From Sipunculus nudus (Eukaryota; Annelida; Sipuncula; Golfingiida; Sipunculidae), in the NCBI GenBank assembly GCA_026874595.1, contig CM049307.1, positions 56,131,870 to 56,195,869 of the forward strand: a stretch of 64,000 bases of DNA. Direction: 5' to 3'. Position numbers and translations under genes: made by a program. Of the stretch, positions 60,221 through 64,000 are shown in pieces; position 1 is the stretch's first letter, and the number at the start of each line of letters is the position of its first letter. A model generated the notes under the pieces. It ran no database searches. It was not told the origin of the DNA and saw only the letters and a program-made list of their open reading frames with translations.

Positions 60221-61015
60221 GAACCCACACTTTTATACAAGAAAATGTGGGTTCATTACGTAATAGACACTCAACTAGTGAACCCACACTTTTATTTTTA
60301 TGAATGTCCACATTTCTATTCGTGAAAGAAAATTTATAGTTTGCAAAGTGAACCCACCTTTGCTATTTTTGTCAATGGATGTGTCGCGGATCAAAATGGG
60401 GGTTTTGGGGGTCGACTCCCCCCCCCCCCCCCAATCAAGAACCTTTTATCAGACATATCATATGCATGACGGGCGTTTTGGGGGAGGGGGGTCCAGCTTT
60501 TAACCTTTTATTAGACAATTTTTTACCACTCCCTGCAAAAAATCCTTGATCCGAGCCCGGACCCAATGGTGCTATAATGAGCATCATTCAAGTGACTCGA
60601 GGGATTGAGCCAAGGATTCGCGTAACACATTCAGAAATAGAAGTCGAGAAGTGACGCTTATTTTTAATTTAATTTTATTTTATTTCTTATGTATAATACA
60701 ATTATATTTTATTTTAATCAGTATATAGGAGAAGCCTAATAGAAGTTGAACCCATATTTTTGTGAGAAAATTTGGGTTTACTTCATCTTCTAGCTGATCA
60801 TTGTCTGTTTATGATGAATCGACATTTGGTATATTTGTCAATGACGCTGCGCTTACACATAACACATCACGAAAAATAAGTCAAGAAAGGACGCTTATTT
60901 TTCCCATATAAATAATATGAGTGATAAAATAGAAATATATTATTTATAGTAAGGTATAATAAAAGCCTTCAAGCCATTCAACCAACATTTAACAAAAAAA
61001 AATGTGGGTTCAGTT
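60221..61015. repeat. Cluster of GTGGGTTC hairpins with ~240-bp tandem structure
   Basis: GAACCCACACTTTT ... AAAATGTGGGTTC (60221-60254) forms a strong hairpin. Related foldbacks occur at about 60749-60781 and 60985-61014, and single AACCCACAC words at 60281 and 60350. GACGCTTATTTTT recurs at about 60652 and 60891, showing a ~240-bp repeat unit. G/C homopolymers at 60419-60432 and 60479-60490 sit inside. Confidence 0.6.
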
Positions 61016-63050
61016 GCTGTTTAGGGCTCTGAAGCCCCATATGATCCACATTTACCTAATATATTAACATAAGGGGCCCTGTCTGGTCATCTAACTACTA
61101 TATATGTCAGGAGCGTATCCTTGATTAAAAGAAAGGTTGGATGCCGGGATGTGGGGTTGCGGGTGGCTGTCGGAATAGCAATGCTGGACGAATGGTATAT
61201 ATATTATATAATTATTTAAATATAGAGTAATTAAATTTTGTCAGACATTTTCCTTCAACGTAGTTTCATGAAACATGTGGCTGCACTCAACAGGTAAGAC
61301 TGTTTGATTGAAATGGTATGGTTTTATTTATATATAACATACACTCTTTGAAAATCCACGTTTCTATATATGATAAAGAGTTTTGTAATGAGCTGGGAGA
61401 GACTAATTTTTTGCATATTTTTTATCCTGGATTTTTTGCTGGGACCATTGTTTATCCATTAAAAAAATTACTTGTGCCAGGATTCTCCAGGAAATCCCCT
61501 CCCCTAAAAAAGTCAGCAAAGAAAGCAAATTATAAAATAAAACAAACAAAAATAAAACAAAGAAGTTTAATTACGTGAGGTATATATAAAGTATACGGTT
61601 TCGCGTGAGAATGTTATTTTACTTCAGATAAAAGAATAGGCCCGACATCATCATTGCCGGAGTCTTGACGATTGTATATATGTCATCTATATTGTGAAAA
61701 CAATTCGAAGTAATAATATGACTGTATATATATAAATGTGGAATTTTATGAAAGATAATTTGTATAAATTGAAGCTCAAAGGACATCACGAAAATGATGT
61801 TTTAGTAGTCAGTTGATGGAAATCTAGGGTATGATAACAAACACATATGTGTCGGTGAAGGCTCTTGTACGCGAAAATGTAATTGAAAGCAGCCATTGTG
61901 GAATGCGGGTTCAGGCAAATAGACCCCTACAGTATTAAATGCCTCTCCTCAACTTCGTTGATTGTCATCAGGCTGATCGACAACTGATGCTCCCAAATAA
62001 ACGACAGGTTTACTTATTTCGGTGCAGGTCCCTGGCAAAAAAAATCTTTAGCCTTGGTTCGTTGCTTTGTCTTAAGTAAAATTAACGCAAAAAGGTATAT
62101 CCGGATTTTTTTTCAGAAAATTTGCAGAGGGTTAGCGTCCAACCGGGCACGACTATAGAATAACTCACGCACCCCTCTAAGACATGACACTTGTGTGAAC
62201 AGGAAACGTTTTTATATTAAGCTGCATGTCTCTAGGTTTTGTCACTAATTTTACCCGACTCTTAATTCTTCATTACATGAATTTTAATCATCATACCGCC
62301 CGTCCGTATACGCACATACCTTGTCAAGACAGGGCGTGAGTGATTCTATAGTCGCTCCTTAAACCGTATGAACAATGTGTTAAATTTTGGAGGTAATCGG
62401 AATCAATATAATATATTTTTTTTCTGATATACCATTGTAGGACAAAAGAAGAATTCCTTTGTCCCAATATAGAAACCTGTATGCATTCGTTCTGCCACTC
62501 GCCACGTGAAACCGAGTCACTGAAGCGTGACCTTGTTTATCCATGAACACATCAATGATAAGGAGACCCTGGTGGAGGTTTTTAGGCTTCAACTTGCAGA
62601 ATCCCGATTAGTTTAAAGATTACTGGTAATATATTTTTATGTTTCAATGCCCCTAGAGATTGCAGAACCTCATAAAAATTTGTGTGCATCCACCCAACCC
62701 ATCCCTGAACTGTGTTTAAGTTGTAGGCCTTGAACAGCCTTTTCTTGAATGAACTATTGCTACCATGGTTATAAGGGAAAGATGTTTTGGAATGTATAGA
62801 CATAAAAATACCTGTGAACCTATAAAAAGTCAAACGGTGTTCGTGTTGCTGGTCGTAGTGTTAACCAAACTGAAAAAAAACCTCGCATTGAAAGCGGAAT
62901 CATGTGGTCTATGTTGTAAATTTTAAAGATTTACTTGTTGAAGTATTGGGATCAATTAGGATTAGGGTGCACCTGTGACCGCGAATTGTACAAATGTACT
63001 CTGATTGAGCTCGAAATGCAGGATAACCCCAGTGCGACTCCTGAAAAAAC
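61016..63050. other. AT-rich intergenic, no gene recognised
   Basis: An 86-codon plus-strand frame at 61318-61578 with a Lys-rich end is unrecognised. No galactosyltransferase exon 3 equivalent (FVFHDID) was seen on the minus strand. Confidence 0.45.
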
Positions 63051-63054
63051 GTGA

Positions 63055-63245
63055 CAGGCGTGGAGGACCTTAAAGCACAAAGAAGTAGGGGCATCTATTT
63101 GGGGAATACTAAAATTATTGATTGTGCTCTTTAATAGGACATAAACCCTCAATATAAAACAAACTCGTTTTAGAAGAGCACACCGCCGATTCGTGTGCCA
63201 AATTTCGAAGGCCAAATCAGTACGAAAGCAGGTAAACCTTTGTCT
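63055..63245 (+). repeat. Dispersed repeat shared with 40956-41140
   Basis: GGCGTGGAGGACCTTAAAGC, a GGGGCATCT word, AGAGCACACCGCCGATTCG and GTGTGCCAAATTTCGAAG match the order of the 40.96-kb copy. Confidence 0.6.
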
Positions 63246-63269
63246 AAAAAAAATTGCATATTAATTATA

Positions 63270-63275
<6 letters not shown>

Positions 63276-63324
<49 letters not shown>
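63276..63324. repeat. (AT)n microsatellite
   Basis: AT run followed by a GGGGGTGGGGGG patch. Confidence 0.95.
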
Positions 63325-63327
<3 letters not shown>

Positions 63328-64000
63328 GGTGGGGGGTTCTGTGTGATTTTGTGGTTGTTTTACACATTGACAAAGAAGATGTAAAAATAAGACAATTTCC
63401 ATTCTGTAAGGTATCAATGTAGAATTGCAATTCTGATAACATTTTGAATACTCAAACAAGAGAAACAGTTGCCAGAGCATTAGTTAAAATTAAGAATATA
63501 TAAAAAAATTTATAACTAGAATCAAATTATTACTCAACAGTTTGGGATGCATGATTCCTTAGCCAGTGCAGTTTCTTAGTTATCTAGTAACTGATTCAGA
63601 TATAGTGTCCCCAGGATAGGTCTCTATAATATAAAAAATGTTGCAGAAGAAATTGTATAAACTTGACTATATTTTAATTTTTTTTATTTTTATACTGTTA
63701 TTTTTTTCGCGTCTGGTAAGTTTAATCTCAATACAGTAGAGCATCGTTTAACAAAAAGCTCGGGAGACAGGGGTTTTGTTCGGATAAACGATCGTTTGTA
63801 TAAACAGTTTAACACGATTCAACATGGTTGCCAACCTGCCGCCTGGCACCAGACATAACCGGAGATGAATTAATAAAGACAGTCCAATGTAAATGTTGGT
63901 AATAGCATTTTTGTAGGTTTCAATTATTTAATTCAATTAATGATTTAAAATACATTTGAATAATTGCAAACGGCCCTGGAAATCAGAATGTAAATCACTG
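63325..64000. other. Right edge, no gene recognised
   Basis: Includes a segment at about 63730-63815 (CAGTAGAGCATCGTTTAAC ... TTCGGATAAACGATCG ... AACACG) with inverted GATAAACGATCGTTT-like words, probably a short dispersed repeat. Confidence 0.4.

Overview
This window looks like AT-rich nuclear DNA of a marine invertebrate, most likely a mollusc and probably a bivalve. The evidence is intron-split animal genes, many (AT)n microsatellites, several tRNA-derived SINE families, and short repeats with a Helitron/Helentron-like architecture (a subterminal hairpin, GGCCCATGGGCC near the end, internal tandem units) of a kind known from molluscs. The species cannot be named from the sequence alone.

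Host genes, left to right. (1) 107-4123, plus strand: the last seven recognisable exons of a cytochrome P450; its 5' part lies outside the window. (2) 11741-15724, minus strand: a five-exon lambda-crystallin / L-gulonate 3-dehydrogenase (CRYL1-like) gene that appears complete at about 318 residues. (3) 30485-37256, minus strand: a six-exon beta-1,4-galactosyltransferase family gene of about 405 residues. (4) 58247-60044, minus strand: the last three exons of a second copy of that galactosyltransferase. The second copy lies in an old direct segmental duplication (about 27.07-32.0 kb against 54.37-60.16 kb) that also carries matching intron and downstream DNA.

Mobile DNA fills much of the rest. 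A nearly identical tandem pair of Penelope-like retroelements (15934-18859 full length, 18860-21426 5'-truncated) sits between AT tracts in minus orientation. A degenerate Ty3/Gypsy element (43075-49907, minus) with gag, protease, RT-RNase H, integrase and a chromodomain has inserted into a tRNA-derived SINE with a GTAC target duplication. Its 5' LTR is not a normal LTR: between its TATA box and AATAAA it carries about 1.13 kb encoding a CCHC zinc-knuckle protein like ORF1 of a non-LTR element. There is also a decayed LINE RT fragment (40040-40680), a possible solo LTR (50546-51193), a Helentron-like element with four 340-bp units (5431-7014), several MITEs, and two directly duplicated 42-bp minisatellite arrays (9003-10310).

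Most remaining DNA is AT-rich intergenic or intronic sequence in which no gene is recognisable. Exon boundaries were read by eye from AG/GT signals plus reading-frame continuity. Family names rest on motifs recognised in translation; no database search was run.
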